From: JBBATK01 sp044228285
GTDB taxonomy: Bacteria > Bacteroidota > Ignavibacteria > Kapaibacteriales > NICIL-2
Assembly (NCBI GenBank): GCA_044228285.1
Contig: JBGAVD010000005.1
Location: 124,001 to 188,000, forward strand
Length of the DNA: 64,000 nt
Direction: 5' to 3'
Both the position numbers and the translations under genes were made by a program. The notes under the pieces are model-generated. The model was given only the letters and a program-made list of their open reading frames with translations, was not told the origin of the DNA and did not search any database. This document shows positions 27,891 to 37,076 of the stretch, in pieces; position 1 is the first letter of the stretch; every line of letters begins with the position of its first letter.

Positions 27891-28039
27891 CACAAAGTTG
27901 TGTGGTCTGTTTCTAGGAATACACAGCAGCCTCATCTTCATGCGTGCGGGCAAAGCCCGCCCGCTTTACTCGTCAATCTTTGAGCGAAATGAGCTTACTG
28001 TTATCATGGATCGAAGACACTCATGAGACACGAGGCTTC

Positions 28040-31000
28040 CTACCGAATGACGGTGACTCTTTCATGTAGGTGCTGATTTCCACTCGTCACAAAGACAAAA
28101 TAGACTCCCGAACTAAGATCAGATAGATAGTGATCATACTGTAAACCTTCGGGCTTTGGTGACAGTGTCTGACTGAACATGAGCTCGCCACTAACGCTAT
28201 ACACTTGAACAAGGTGATTGCTCTGAATAGAGCTTGATAGGTCTAGATGCAGATCCGGATTAGCAGGATTAGGCGAGACTTTCAAGCTCATGGTTGTTCT
28301 GCTCTCGATGTTGAAGTGATCGCCTTTGCACCCGTTGACGAGAAGAGAACCAGCTGAATCTGTCGTCGAAGCAGAGAGTCCTTTGATCCATCGCACATGT
28401 GGGTGAGTCAAAGTAAGCGTATCGCGATCCGCTAGTGCCATGCCAAGCACTTCACAAAGTTTTTCTCCACTCCGAACGTTGACGTTAGTCATTTGAATTG
28501 TGAGTGTACGTTCTCGTCCCGCAACTGTGTTTGAAACAATAGTCCCTGACGAGACGCTTTGAGGAAAGAAAATGTAAGCGTTCATGCGTACGCTGAGTTC
28601 CAGGTCCACTCCGTTGTAATCTCTATTCGTTGAGAACTGGCAGTAGACAGGCAGGCTTACATTCTCCTGAATCTCAGCTTGAACATTCGTCATCCACACC
28701 TTTGCGCTGATTGAGTCCTTGGTGCCACGTCCGGAAAGAGCGATTCGCAGAGTATCAGGACAAGGTGCGTCTACGATGACAACAAGAGTATCACCAAACA
28801 GATCTAAAGCTGTTGGTCGGAAACTAATGTCTGTTTCTAAACTCTGATTGGGTTGCAGTATTGCCGGCGGTTGAGGATTCGTCGAAACAATACTGAAGGC
28901 ACTGGGCGCACTAAGAAGTGTCACTGACTTCACTCTCAATGGATATCCAGATGAATTCGGTATTCCTAGCTTTAGAGTTGCGCTCTGCGTCACAAGCTGA
29001 TCACTGAACTGCAAGGACTGTACAGGTGGCAAGGAGGTTTGCAATACTCTGCAAGTTTGAGTTGCTGAAGCTTCGCAACCGTTCGTATCGCGTACAACAA
29101 CAGTATACGAACCGGATTGTCGTACACGAATCGTTACACTAGTGTCGCCAGTCGACCACACATAATGCGCAAAGCCTGGATCTGCACTAATGACAATCTC
29201 AGACCCAGCGCAAAAGACTGTGTCTCCTTGAACTGCAACACGAATAGCTGGGGCAGTGCTGACGACTACTTCTGAGCTCCGTCCACTACATCCGCCTGAT
29301 TCAACAAAGACTGTATACGTACCTGCGGTGTTCACTGTAATGCTTGGAGTACTCTCGCCGTTACTCCATAGATACTTATCGTATCCTGAAGGAGCTTGTA
29401 GCTTCACCGTTGAAGAGCCACAGAGAACAGGACTTCCTACAATAGCGATCGTTGGACTCAGAGTAGAGTTAATACTCACTGGGAGTTTGTAGATAAGCTC
29501 ACAGCCGCTCAGTAAATGTTTGATCTTAGCTACAACGGTGTCAAAGCCTTGACTGTCCCAGTGAATATTCACCGAGGCTCTATTGGTGCCGCCAGAGAAA
29601 GTGCCCCCATGCAACACCGACCATTCGTAGGTCCATTCAGCATTTGAGTCAACATGGAAGCTCCCGCTAACGCCAGCACAAAGGGAGTTGGGTCCTTGAA
29701 GACTGCTTTTCATTCTGTTGATATGTACCTGAACTGAGTCAGTAATGCCTGTGCAGCCCAAACTGTCGACAACAGTAGCGTAAAACACACCTTCAGATGA
29801 CACTTCGCATTGCGGTCCCATGATCCCATTGAACCAGCGGATAGAAGACCAGGAACCATTCACACGGAGAATTGCGGATCCACCTTCGCAAATTGTTGTG
29901 TCCTTTGGATTAGCAAGAGTTGCCTTCGGATTGTTCTGAACTTTAACGAAAACAGAGTCTACACCAACGCAGTTGTTCTTGTTGGTAACACTCACCGTAT
30001 ACCAGCCTTCAGTCTGAACTCGAATCTTCTGAGTCTTTTCACCCGTTGACCAACTATAGCTGACGCCGCTGTAGCTGCCAGCATCGAGCTGCAAAGACGC
30101 TCCGCTGCAAATAGCTTTCTTGTTTCCCTCTGTAGCAATGCGAGGACTCGATGCGGAGTCTACTTTCACCACGATGTTTTTTACCGTTGTGCATCCAAAA
30201 CTGTCGATGACAGTGGCAGTAAACGTTGTGGTTTGTCGCATGATAGCTGTGCATAAACTATCTCGCCCTCCAAGGGTAAGACTCGAGTCAGACGCCTTCC
30301 ATCGAATTGCATATGGTGCCTTGCCTCCAGCTATACTAAGCTTGACGGAAAGGTTTGCTCCCTTACATACCACGCTATCTGAGCTCAAAGTCAGTGTAGT
30401 TGGGGGACTGTAGCGAACGAGAATAGAATCACGACTAGTACAATTCAGACTATCACTTATCGTGAGATAGTACATCGTCGTTGAGTCTAGTGTAAAGGTT
30501 GGAGTAGCGCTTGTGGAGAGAACAGCGCTACCCTTTGATGTCCAGCGGAAAGCCAGAGGCTTAATACCTCCTTCAATTCTTGGGCTGAGCTTCACTGTCT
30601 TCAAACCACACAACGTGGTATCCCGCGAGCTCTTTAGCTGAGAGCGTGATATAAACACTATCACAGTATCTGACTTACTACAACCTGCTGTATCCGTTAC
30701 GATGAGTAGATAGCGCGTTGTAGTATCTGGATTAGCAAGAGGATTTGCGATGTTTGCACTGTCCAGACCTGAAGCAGGGAACCAAGAGTACTTTTTAGGA
30801 CCCATACCACCAGTGACCTTTGTAGTGAGCCGTGCATTTCTGCCCCAACATACAACCGTGTCACGACCAGGTATCACATTGAGCAACAAAGGCACGAGTG
30901 AGACTGTGTTTACCGCAACAGAGCCAGCAGCATCCGTTACTTTGACCTGATACTCGATTCCCGTTGGCGTAGTAAAGGTGACTGGTTTGTCGCTCGTGGG

Positions 31001-33358
31001 ATCACTTAAATTCGTCGTCGGTGTCCACGAATAGGTATACGGCGGAATACCACACTGTGGGACAGCTGCGAGGAATACTTGCGCACCGAATCCAGTGCAG
31101 CTGTACATAATATCATTCCCAGCATTCACACACAATCCTACGCTGGGGTCAACTCTCATAACGAAAGCGTCAGTGAGCTTGCGCACCGTTTGATAGCTCC
31201 CAACTGTAATGGGGAACGACTTGTCCCAACTCGATCCACAGACATACACATGACCGTTTGCGAGTCGTGTAAGAGAGTACGCCACGTCGGTGCCTCCGCC
31301 TCCAAGAAATGTTGAATATGTTACCACATTTCCTGTAGGATTGAGAATAGTTAACACACAATCGGCGATACCGTTCTGTGTTGAGTCAATACAACACGCA
31401 GTGGCTGGGTAATCCGGTGAGTAAGAGATGCCACAAAGAATAGCACTACCTCCAGGACCTGCTACCACGCGCCGGAACCAGTCAGATGATCTCCCTCCGA
31501 TGTAGGTGCTGTACTGCAGCTGCATTGTTGAAGCGGCGAACTTCGCAACAAATCCATCATAGAAGTCATCATAGGGGTCGCCAGTACGTGAGCTGTTTCG
31601 GATGTAGTTATACGTTCGGTCATACGCACCAGCCGTAGTGGGGAAGTTGTCTGATTCAGCCCGACCACAAACAATGACATTCCCACTTGCGTCAAGACAT
31701 ACACCATAGCCGATATCTTCAGACTCACCTCCAATGTAGGTACCGTACAAAAGACTGGTACAGTTTTGATTGAGTTGAACAAGGTATGCATCGGCAAAAA
31801 TGCCATTTCGTGTACGGCTATAGGCGTTTGTCGTGGTCGGAATGCTGTCGATCTCAACGCCGGTGATAAACATATTTCCAGATGCGTCCAGAGCGAGATC
31901 GAAAGCTGTGCCACGACCACCAATGTAGGTTGAGCCTAAGAGGCCCGAGAGACTCTTGTTAAATACTGTCGCTACACAACTCCACCACTTTGTGTTAGAA
32001 CTCTGAAAAGCGCCAACTGTGGTAGGATATCCGTCAAAGAAAGTCCAACCACACACATACACACCGCTTGCGTTCACTTTCAAACTCAAGAGTTGATCAA
32101 AATCAGGTCCACCAATAAGTGTTGATGCAACTAATGATGTGCCAGTTGGGTTGATTTTGCACACAATCGCATCAGAAGTCCCCAGGTGGTTTTGAGAGTA
32201 TGCTCCTGCAGTGGTTGGGAAGTCGCCAGAGTTGGTTCCTCCGCAGATGAAAATAGTATCACTGTTATCTAATCGTATCGAGCGTCCCCACTCACTACCA
32301 CGTCCGCCGAGATAGGTAGAGAAAATCATACTCGTGCCGCTTACGTTAAACTTGGTGATGAAGATGTCGGTGTATGACACCGTGTCATCGAGATTCAGTT
32401 TCACTCGCTTGTAAGCACCGAGAGTTGTCGGAAAATCATTGGTTTCTGTCGTCCCGACCACAACCGGGTTTCCAGCTGCGTCGGTCGTGATATCAAAGCA
32501 ATCTTCAGTATTCTGACCATTCGTTCCAGTAAGGGCCATAGCCACTCCACCAAGATAGGTTGACCAGATGATTGGATCAACAGTAAGTGGGTACCGCTTG
32601 TCATAGGCACCGCATTTAAAGCGTACACTACCTTGGTCCTCGAGTATAAACGTGCAAGGCACGATATGGCGTTTGTTTGCAATTGTTTGATAGGCGAGCA
32701 GCTTTTGTTGAGTTACGTCTCCTATGCTCGTTTTCATTACTAATTCACCGCTCTTGCTTATCGATAGTGATTCAGCGCCTTCAATAGTCATACGTAGTTG
32801 CGCTGGGTCCTGTCCGGCTGCGATGATAAGATCATAGCGCAGCGAGCCATTCTCTACATAGTATCGAGTTTGGAAGACTGTGCTCTCGTTGCCGCCACTA
32901 ACTTCCTGGTACAGGGGAACGTTAGTCTTCCAACGTGCTGTATTGTCGCCTAGAAAGTAGTTGTGATATCCATCTAGCTTCTTAGAACCTTGAAGGACAG
33001 ACTGTTCCTGCCGCAGCTGTGATGCGAAACGAACCCGAAGAACATGTCCATGAATCGAGTCGGTTGGATTCTCAAGACTTGGTTTCTCTGCCGAACTCGG
33101 TTGACGAGAAACGAAGTACTCTTTTGTGTCCATCAAGAAGCCGTCCTGACAGAGCCAGAAAGTACCTTGAGAACTACGGAAGCAATACTGAGCTTGCATA
33201 TCCCATTGGCCCACATTCTGCACAAAAGCTACAGGAGCTTGACTCTTCTTGAGGGGTGGAGCATCAGCTCCGAGCATAGAAATTGTGGACCAGCAAAAGC
33301 CGACAACCTGCGTCAGAAGAATGAGCAGGACCTGTTGATGTTTGAGGGCTTTCAGCAT
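28040..33358 (-). CDS. Giant SBBP-repeat surface protein with T9SS sorting domain
   Basis: 1772 residues. The ATG at 33358 is preceded by TGGAG and gives a signal peptide (MLKALKHQQVLLILLTQVVG); the frame is open 66 bases further but without support. After an N-terminal domain beginning VAFVQNVGQWD come at least nine SBBP beta-propeller repeats of about 50-70 residues, each with a motif like YSTYIGG and D(A/S)xGNxx(V/I)CG. Six or more Ig/PKD-like domains follow (SYSWSTGEKTQKIRV, KYLWSNGESTPSITV). The end, VSPNPANPDLHLDL to SSGVYFVFV, is a type A T9SS sorting domain. It should be a long surface-attached adhesin or scaffold. The ligand is unknown. Confidence 0.88.
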   Translation of the reverse strand: MLKALKHQQVLLILLTQVVGFCWSTISMLGADAPPLKKSQAPVAFVQNVGQWDMQAQYCFRSSQGTFWLCQDGFLMDTKEYFVSRQPSSAEKPSLENPTDSIHGHVLRVRFASQLRQEQSVLQGSKKLDGYHNYFLGDNTARWKTNVPLYQEVSGGNESTVFQTRYYVENGSLRYDLIIAAGQDPAQLRMTIEGAESLSISKSGELVMKTSIGDVTQQKLLAYQTIANKRHIVPCTFILEDQGSVRFKCGAYDKRYPLTVDPIIWSTYLGGVAMALTGTNGQNTEDCFDITTDAAGNPVVVGTTETNDFPTTLGAYKRVKLNLDDTVSYTDIFITKFNVSGTSMIFSTYLGGRGSEWGRSIRLDNSDTIFICGGTNSGDFPTTAGAYSQNHLGTSDAIVCKINPTGTSLVASTLIGGPDFDQLLSLKVNASGVYVCGWTFFDGYPTTVGAFQSSNTKWWSCVATVFNKSLSGLLGSTYIGGRGTAFDLALDASGNMFITGVEIDSIPTTTNAYSRTRNGIFADAYLVQLNQNCTSLLYGTYIGGESEDIGYGVCLDASGNVIVCGRAESDNFPTTAGAYDRTYNYIRNSSRTGDPYDDFYDGFVAKFAASTMQLQYSTYIGGRSSDWFRRVVAGPGGSAILCGISYSPDYPATACCIDSTQNGIADCVLTILNPTGNVVTYSTFLGGGGTDVAYSLTRLANGHVYVCGSSWDKSFPITVGSYQTVRKLTDAFVMRVDPSVGLCVNAGNDIMYSCTGFGAQVFLAAVPQCGIPPYTYSWTPTTNLSDPTSDKPVTFTTPTGIEYQVKVTDAAGSVAVNTVSLVPLLLNVIPGRDTVVCWGRNARLTTKVTGGMGPKKYSWFPASGLDSANIANPLANPDTTTRYLLIVTDTAGCSKSDTVIVFISRSQLKSSRDTTLCGLKTVKLSPRIEGGIKPLAFRWTSKGSAVLSTSATPTFTLDSTTMYYLTISDSLNCTSRDSILVRYSPPTTLTLSSDSVVCKGANLSVKLSIAGGKAPYAIRWKASDSSLTLGGRDSLCTAIMRQTTTFTATVIDSFGCTTVKNIVVKVDSASSPRIATEGNKKAICSGASLQLDAGSYSGVSYSWSTGEKTQKIRVQTEGWYTVSVTNKNNCVGVDSVFVKVQNNPKATLANPKDTTICEGGSAILRVNGSWSSIRWFNGIMGPQCEVSSEGVFYATVVDSLGCTGITDSVQVHINRMKSSLQGPNSLCAGVSGSFHVDSNAEWTYEWSVLHGGTFSGGTNRASVNIHWDSQGFDTVVAKIKHLLSGCELIYKLPVSINSTLSPTIAIVGSPVLCGSSTVKLQAPSGYDKYLWSNGESTPSITVNTAGTYTVFVESGGCSGRSSEVVVSTAPAIRVAVQGDTVFCAGSEIVISADPGFAHYVWSTGDTSVTIRVRQSGSYTVVVRDTNGCEASATQTCRVLQTSLPPVQSLQFSDQLVTQSATLKLGIPNSSGYPLRVKSVTLLSAPSAFSIVSTNPQPPAILQPNQSLETDISFRPTALDLFGDTLVVIVDAPCPDTLRIALSGRGTKDSISAKVWMTNVQAEIQENVSLPVYCQFSTNRDYNGVDLELSVRMNAYIFFPQSVSSGTIVSNTVAGRERTLTIQMTNVNVRSGEKLCEVLGMALADRDTLTLTHPHVRWIKGLSASTTDSAGSLLVNGCKGDHFNIESRTTMSLKVSPNPANPDLHLDLSSSIQSNHLVQVYSVSGELMFSQTLSPKPEGLQYDHYLSDLSSGVYFVFVTSGNQHLHERVTVIR

Positions 33359-33387
33359 GGAGTCTCCAGTTGGTATCAATAAGGAGG

Positions 33388-33416
33388 GAAAAGTACAATA
33401 TTTTCTAACAACACAA
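33388..33416 (-). promoter_or_regulatory. Promoter of the SBBP-repeat gene
   Basis: On the minus strand TTG (33416-33414), 18 bases, then TACTTTTC (33395-33388), one base off TAnnTTTG. The predicted leader is about 25 bases and contains TGGAG. Confidence 0.45.
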
Positions 33417-33673
33417 GTGGCCATTCAATGGACTGTTTTGCACAGGCTATTTGGAGAACTTAGGCCTATTTCTTACAGCTTGATCATGGCACCGAGTGAA
33501 TATCGAATCCTGTCAGTTTTTAGTTTGATGCAACATTAACCCAAATAATCTCTCGAGTCATAGGGCACGTTGCTCGCCTTAGTCCACTGCTAAGAGTGGT
33601 TCTAGCTAGCCGTTTACTCGTCAAGAAAAAAGCGTGTAAAGAGCCAAACGTGTGCTCCGCTTCGAAAAGAGTC

Positions 33674-33681
33674 TAGTTTTG
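33674..33681 (+). promoter_or_regulatory. -7 promoter box for the outer-membrane protein gene
   Basis: TAGTTTTG, an exact TAnnTTTG match, with TGTG 19 bases upstream. The predicted leader is about 100 bases. Confidence 0.4.
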
Positions 33682-33786
33682 TGTGAAATACTGCCGGATG
33701 ATGAACGCGAATCCAAAGTACTCGTGATGTATGGTTCGAATAACCCCATATTCTAAGCTTCAATTCACAGTCTAAAGGAGACTTCT

Positions 33787-34602
33787 ATGCAAGCTGGTGA
33801 TTCAAACAAGTCAGACAAAGCACTGCGAAGGCCATTCATTTGCTATCGAGCGTATCTCGCACAGATTCTATTCGCCATGCGAGCAGTAGGAGCCACAGTA
33901 TCGCTCGTCTTGTTCCTTGCCCTTGCTTTCGCGGACCAAGCGCAGGCTCAGTTTAGTACTGGGTTAGTGCTAAGCTTTGAACGCTCACGTCTGACCTCTT
34001 CGATGGCTGAGATCAGAAAGGATTCGATCATTTCTATAGTCCATAATTCTACCTGGAACTCGAGTGTTGCGAACATTGGTATAGTCGAGTCTTATCGAAT
34101 TTCAGATGACTTTAGCTTGGATGTTGAGATTGGATACTCTGCTCGTCAAGAGTACTTGCAGTTGACAAAAGTAGATAGTTTACAATCTCTCATACGCTTG
34201 CCTGATGGATCCGATACAGTACTTGTGACGGAAGTATTTAAAAGCACGAAAACAAGCTTCGAACAGTTTCGCGCGGCTGTTAAGACCTCGTACCTTTTCT
34301 ACGATGAGTTGCGTATACTCGCTGGTGTAGGAATAGTGGTGTCGAAGCCTCTCGACGTCACGCATGAGCTCATCGTTCCTTGGATCCATGTGATTCCTGA
34401 TTCACTAACATGGAGTAGAAACAAGGTGTCGCAGAGCACTATGAATGTTCTTATTGGTCTAAGCTATACTGTTACTCTCAGTAACACTGTTCAGCTCATC
34501 CCATTCATGCGATACGAGCGAGGTATTCAAGATATTACAGATGCTGAAAAGTCGAGGTTGGAGACGATTCGAGCTGGGATTAATGTGATGTTGGTTCACT
34601 AG
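33787..34602 (+). CDS. Outer-membrane beta-barrel protein, unknown function
   Basis: 271 residues. AAAGGAG lies eight bases before the ATG at 33787, which decides this start although a second Met at residue 32 begins the classic signal peptide (MRAVGATVSLVLFLALAFAD, cleavage QAQAQ). The mature part (about 215 residues) has alternating strands such as FSTGLVLSFERS, LDVEIGYSARQEY and VQLIPFMRYERGIQDI and ends MLVH, an outer-membrane-like C-terminus. It matches no family I can name. A broken second copy lies downstream, so the gene was duplicated in tandem. Confidence 0.75.
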   Translation: MQAGDSNKSDKALRRPFICYRAYLAQILFAMRAVGATVSLVLFLALAFADQAQAQFSTGLVLSFERSRLTSSMAEIRKDSIISIVHNSTWNSSVANIGIVESYRISDDFSLDVEIGYSARQEYLQLTKVDSLQSLIRLPDGSDTVLVTEVFKSTKTSFEQFRAAVKTSYLFYDELRILAGVGIVVSKPLDVTHELIVPWIHVIPDSLTWSRNKVSQSTMNVLIGLSYTVTLSNTVQLIPFMRYERGIQDITDAEKSRLETIRAGINVMLVH

Positions 34603-35015
34603 CTCTCAATGGCTTTCAGGTTACTGATGTTGGAGAGAGTCGAAGTCATGGCATACTATTCCAGCACAAGCAATTACGCAGTAATCATCCTGAAAAAAGT
34701 CACCAATCTCTTCTTAGCCGTTGGAGTAGCAGACCAAAGTACTTCAAGGCTTTTATCGTTTACGATCACGACTGAACTTCTGCTTCGACGGCATTTGTGC
34801 TGTTGTGCAAGTTGTAAGAAATCCTTTCAGAGTAAAGACTAGAAATCTGCTGTTTCAATTTCAGCTAAGATCGTCAAATCTAGTTGCTTTGATGTGTTCT
34901 TTGCAGAGCGCTACAGCAGGGAGTGAACTAGTAGCTCATCAATTTCTTGGAGTTTGGTATGCTACATTGTACTTAAGGAACCCTTCATCCATCCCGACTT
35001 TGCAGTCTACTAGTA
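34603..35015. other. Intergenic region of about 410 bases between the paralogues
   Basis: No gene, RNA or clear promoter. Open frames here have no start signal, and none resembles the neighbouring genes. Confidence 0.5.
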
Positions 35016-35741
35016 ATGCGAGAAAGCATGTCAGTAAATGTCATGGCAGTCTGAACAGTACCAACACAAGTCGACCTACACGCCCAGTTCAGCACCAGAC
35101 TGTCAGTGGGTATAGAGCATAGTCGTTTGAGCTTCGAAATTGTGTTCGTACATAAGGACTCCAGCTTTGAAAGGCAGAATGTATCCGCTTGGTCGACAAA
35201 TTACTTCAATCTTGGACTAGTGGAAACCTATGCTATATCCGAAGACATATCTATAGATATTGAACTTGGCTATTCGAAGAGCCAAGAATTCGAACAGTCC
35301 AGCTTCTTGGGACTTTAACCGTCCTTGTTTAGGAAGCCTAATGGTGAAGACACAGTGGTTCTAACAGAACTCTTTATGCGCACAACTCATGACTTTGCAC
35401 AGTATCGCATTGCTTTGAAGTCTTCTTGTCGTATAGTGGATGAATTTCGCGCATGTGCCGGAATAGGATACACTCAATACAAGTCGATCGAGTTTCGCCA
35501 CCAGTACTACGTGGCTGATCAGTCTTCACCGCCAGGTGAGAAGCAGATATTCGTCGACGAAAGCTATGATGAACACTCAGTCGTTGTCCTCGTGGGAATG
35601 AGCTACAGCTTGAACCTCAATGAAAGGTTTCAGCTGGAGCCATTTGTTCGATACGAACGAGGACTACAAGAGATAGTTCCAGGTGGAACAACTAAAATGG
35701 AGACGTTACGAGCAGGAATCGCGTTTAGATTCATTCATTAG
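35016..35741 (+). pseudogene. Broken tandem copy of the outer-membrane protein gene
   Basis: A single reading frame from ATG 35016 to the stop at 35741 aligns with the gene at 33787 over its signal peptide and mature region: 23 residues before QFST in this copy versus 24 from the internal Met of the intact one. Matches include QFSTRLSVGIEHSRL / QFSTGLVLSFERSRL, ISIDIELGYSKSQEF / FSLDVEIGYSARQEY, PNGEDTVVLTELF / PDGSDTVLVTEVF, and PFVRYERGLQEI / PFMRYERGIQDI. Two in-frame stops interrupt it: TGA at 35052-35054 in the signal peptide and TAA at 35316-35318. There is no frameshift. The signal peptide has lost its hydrophobic core. Decay seems recent enough to keep the frame. Confidence 0.85.
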
Positions 35742-36040
35742 ACTCTTGCGCTTTGGTACCTTTTACAGTTCATTTCCAAGAGTGAGAAGTCAGGAATGTA
35801 CTTCCGATTGAAGGATTAACACGACGCTATAGTCAATGAGTTCAGCGCTCTTGGTCCATAAGGCTCATCTCGAGTATGCTCTTACACACGAGAAGACTTA
35901 AGAATGAAGTATCGAGTGTTCACTAACTTCAATGCTGAATGCGTAACGTTGATAGAAAACTGTGGTTCGATGCCAGCGATAGATTGTTAGAAGCAACTAC
36001 GAAGTTCTAATAGCTCGTCAAAAACGACACTGTTAATCTG
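35742..36040. other. Intergenic region of about 300 bases, nothing recognised
   Basis: Between the pseudogene stop and the convergent dapA stop. No convincing terminator hairpin, RNA gene or coding frame. Confidence 0.5.
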
Positions 36041-36937
36041 CTATGAGTGACTTGTAGAAAGTTCAGGTATAGCCATTAGTGCTTTTCTGAGCAATGGTCT
36101 GTGAGCCTCAGCCAACGGCGTCATAGGAAGTCGTAAGTGATTCTGGATGAGACCCAGCTCAGACAAAATGAACTTAACAGGAATGGGATTCGACTCGATG
36201 AAATTCAATTTCATCAAGGGAAGAAGTTGGTAGTGAAGCTCTCGTGCAAGATCGTAGTCAGCACTCAACGCAGCACGGACTGAGCTGCTATACATCACTG
36301 GAGCATAGTTAGAGATCACGGCGATCACGCCAGTCGCTCCACACGCTACAGCAGGTAAGACTAGTGAGTCATCTCCGCTTAGCAATGAAAAATGGGCTGG
36401 CGCAGAGCGCACAATTTCTTGCATCAGCTCAAGATTAGCGGATGCCTCTTTAGTTGCGATGAAGTTTGTTGAGTGCTCCGCTATGCGCAATTGCGTTTCC
36501 GCAGACATGTTCGAGCCGGTACGACCGGGAACATTGTAAATGATCATCGGCGCATCAACTGCATCTGCAATGGAAGCAAAGTGTCGGAAGTGACCTTCCT
36601 GGGTTGGTTTGTTGTAGTATGGACCAACGAGGAGTAGAGCATCGGCACCAACCTCAACTGCCTTACGACTCATCTCAATCGTAGCCGCTGTATCATGTGA
36701 ACCAGTGCCGGCAATGACTTTGATGCGTCCGCGAACGTGTTCGACACAGAATCTTATGACCGAGAGTTTTTCATCGACCGACATAGTAGCAGCTTCGCCC
36801 GTAGAACCACAGGGTACTATTCCCTCAACGCCACCACTAATCTGACGCTCAATAAGCTGAGCTAGAGCAGGGAAATCGATGCTTCCATCGTGAAGGAATG
36901 GTGTTACTATTGCTGTTGCTGTGCCGCGGAAATGCAT
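36041..36937 (-). CDS. dapA: 4-hydroxy-tetrahydrodipicolinate synthase
   Basis: 298 residues from the ATG at 36937 (MHFRGTATAIVTPF). It condenses aspartate semialdehyde and pyruvate, the first committed step of lysine and diaminopimelate synthesis, in the cytoplasm. Catalytic residues: S45-T46 in PCGSTGEAAT (the first Thr of the usual GTTGE is Ser), Y134 in IIYNVPGRTG and Schiff-base K163 in IATKEAS. dapD, another gene of the pathway, is at the end of the window. The messenger probably starts in a stable hairpin (see 36969). Confidence 0.96.
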   Translation of the reverse strand: MHFRGTATAIVTPFLHDGSIDFPALAQLIERQISGGVEGIVPCGSTGEAATMSVDEKLSVIRFCVEHVRGRIKVIAGTGSHDTAATIEMSRKAVEVGADALLLVGPYYNKPTQEGHFRHFASIADAVDAPMIIYNVPGRTGSNMSAETQLRIAEHSTNFIATKEASANLELMQEIVRSAPAHFSLLSGDDSLVLPAVACGATGVIAVISNYAPVMYSSSVRAALSADYDLARELHYQLLPLMKLNFIESNPIPVKFILSELGLIQNHLRLPMTPLAEAHRPLLRKALMAIPELSTSHS

Positions 36938-36968
36938 TGGATGTCCATCAAATGTGTTCTTTGTAATC

Positions 36969-36985
36969 GTGCAGCTTCGCTGCAC
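36969..36985 (-). promoter_or_regulatory. Hairpin at the predicted 5' end of dapA mRNA
   Basis: GTGCAGC-GAA-GCTGCAC on the minus strand, a perfect 7-bp stem. The -7 box ends five bases upstream, so transcription is predicted to begin at its first base. It could protect the messenger from 5' decay. Same GC-GAA-GC core as other intergenic hairpins here. Confidence 0.5.
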
Positions 36986-36989
36986 CTAG

Positions 36990-36997
36990 CAAATCTA
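36990..36997 (-). promoter_or_regulatory. -7 promoter box for dapA
   Basis: TAGATTTG on the minus strand, an exact TAnnTTTG match. No TTG at the expected -33 distance. Confidence 0.45.
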
Positions 36998-37076
36998 CTA
37001 AGAAGCGAGCAACCATCTGGCACGTAGGCTGACTTTCACTCTAGAGCTGAAGTTGTCAAAAGCTCATCTTAATAGA

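Larger units (their letters stand above)
33359..33786. other. Divergent intergenic region of about 430 bases
   Basis: Carries the promoters of the SBBP protein (minus) and the outer-membrane protein (plus). No gene or RNA recognised in the rest. Confidence 0.55.

Noticed and set aside
35316..35325. Frameshift in the outer-membrane protein pseudogene
   Set aside because: Both halves are in the same frame (TAA CCG TCC TTG ...); the break is a nonsense codon, not an indel.
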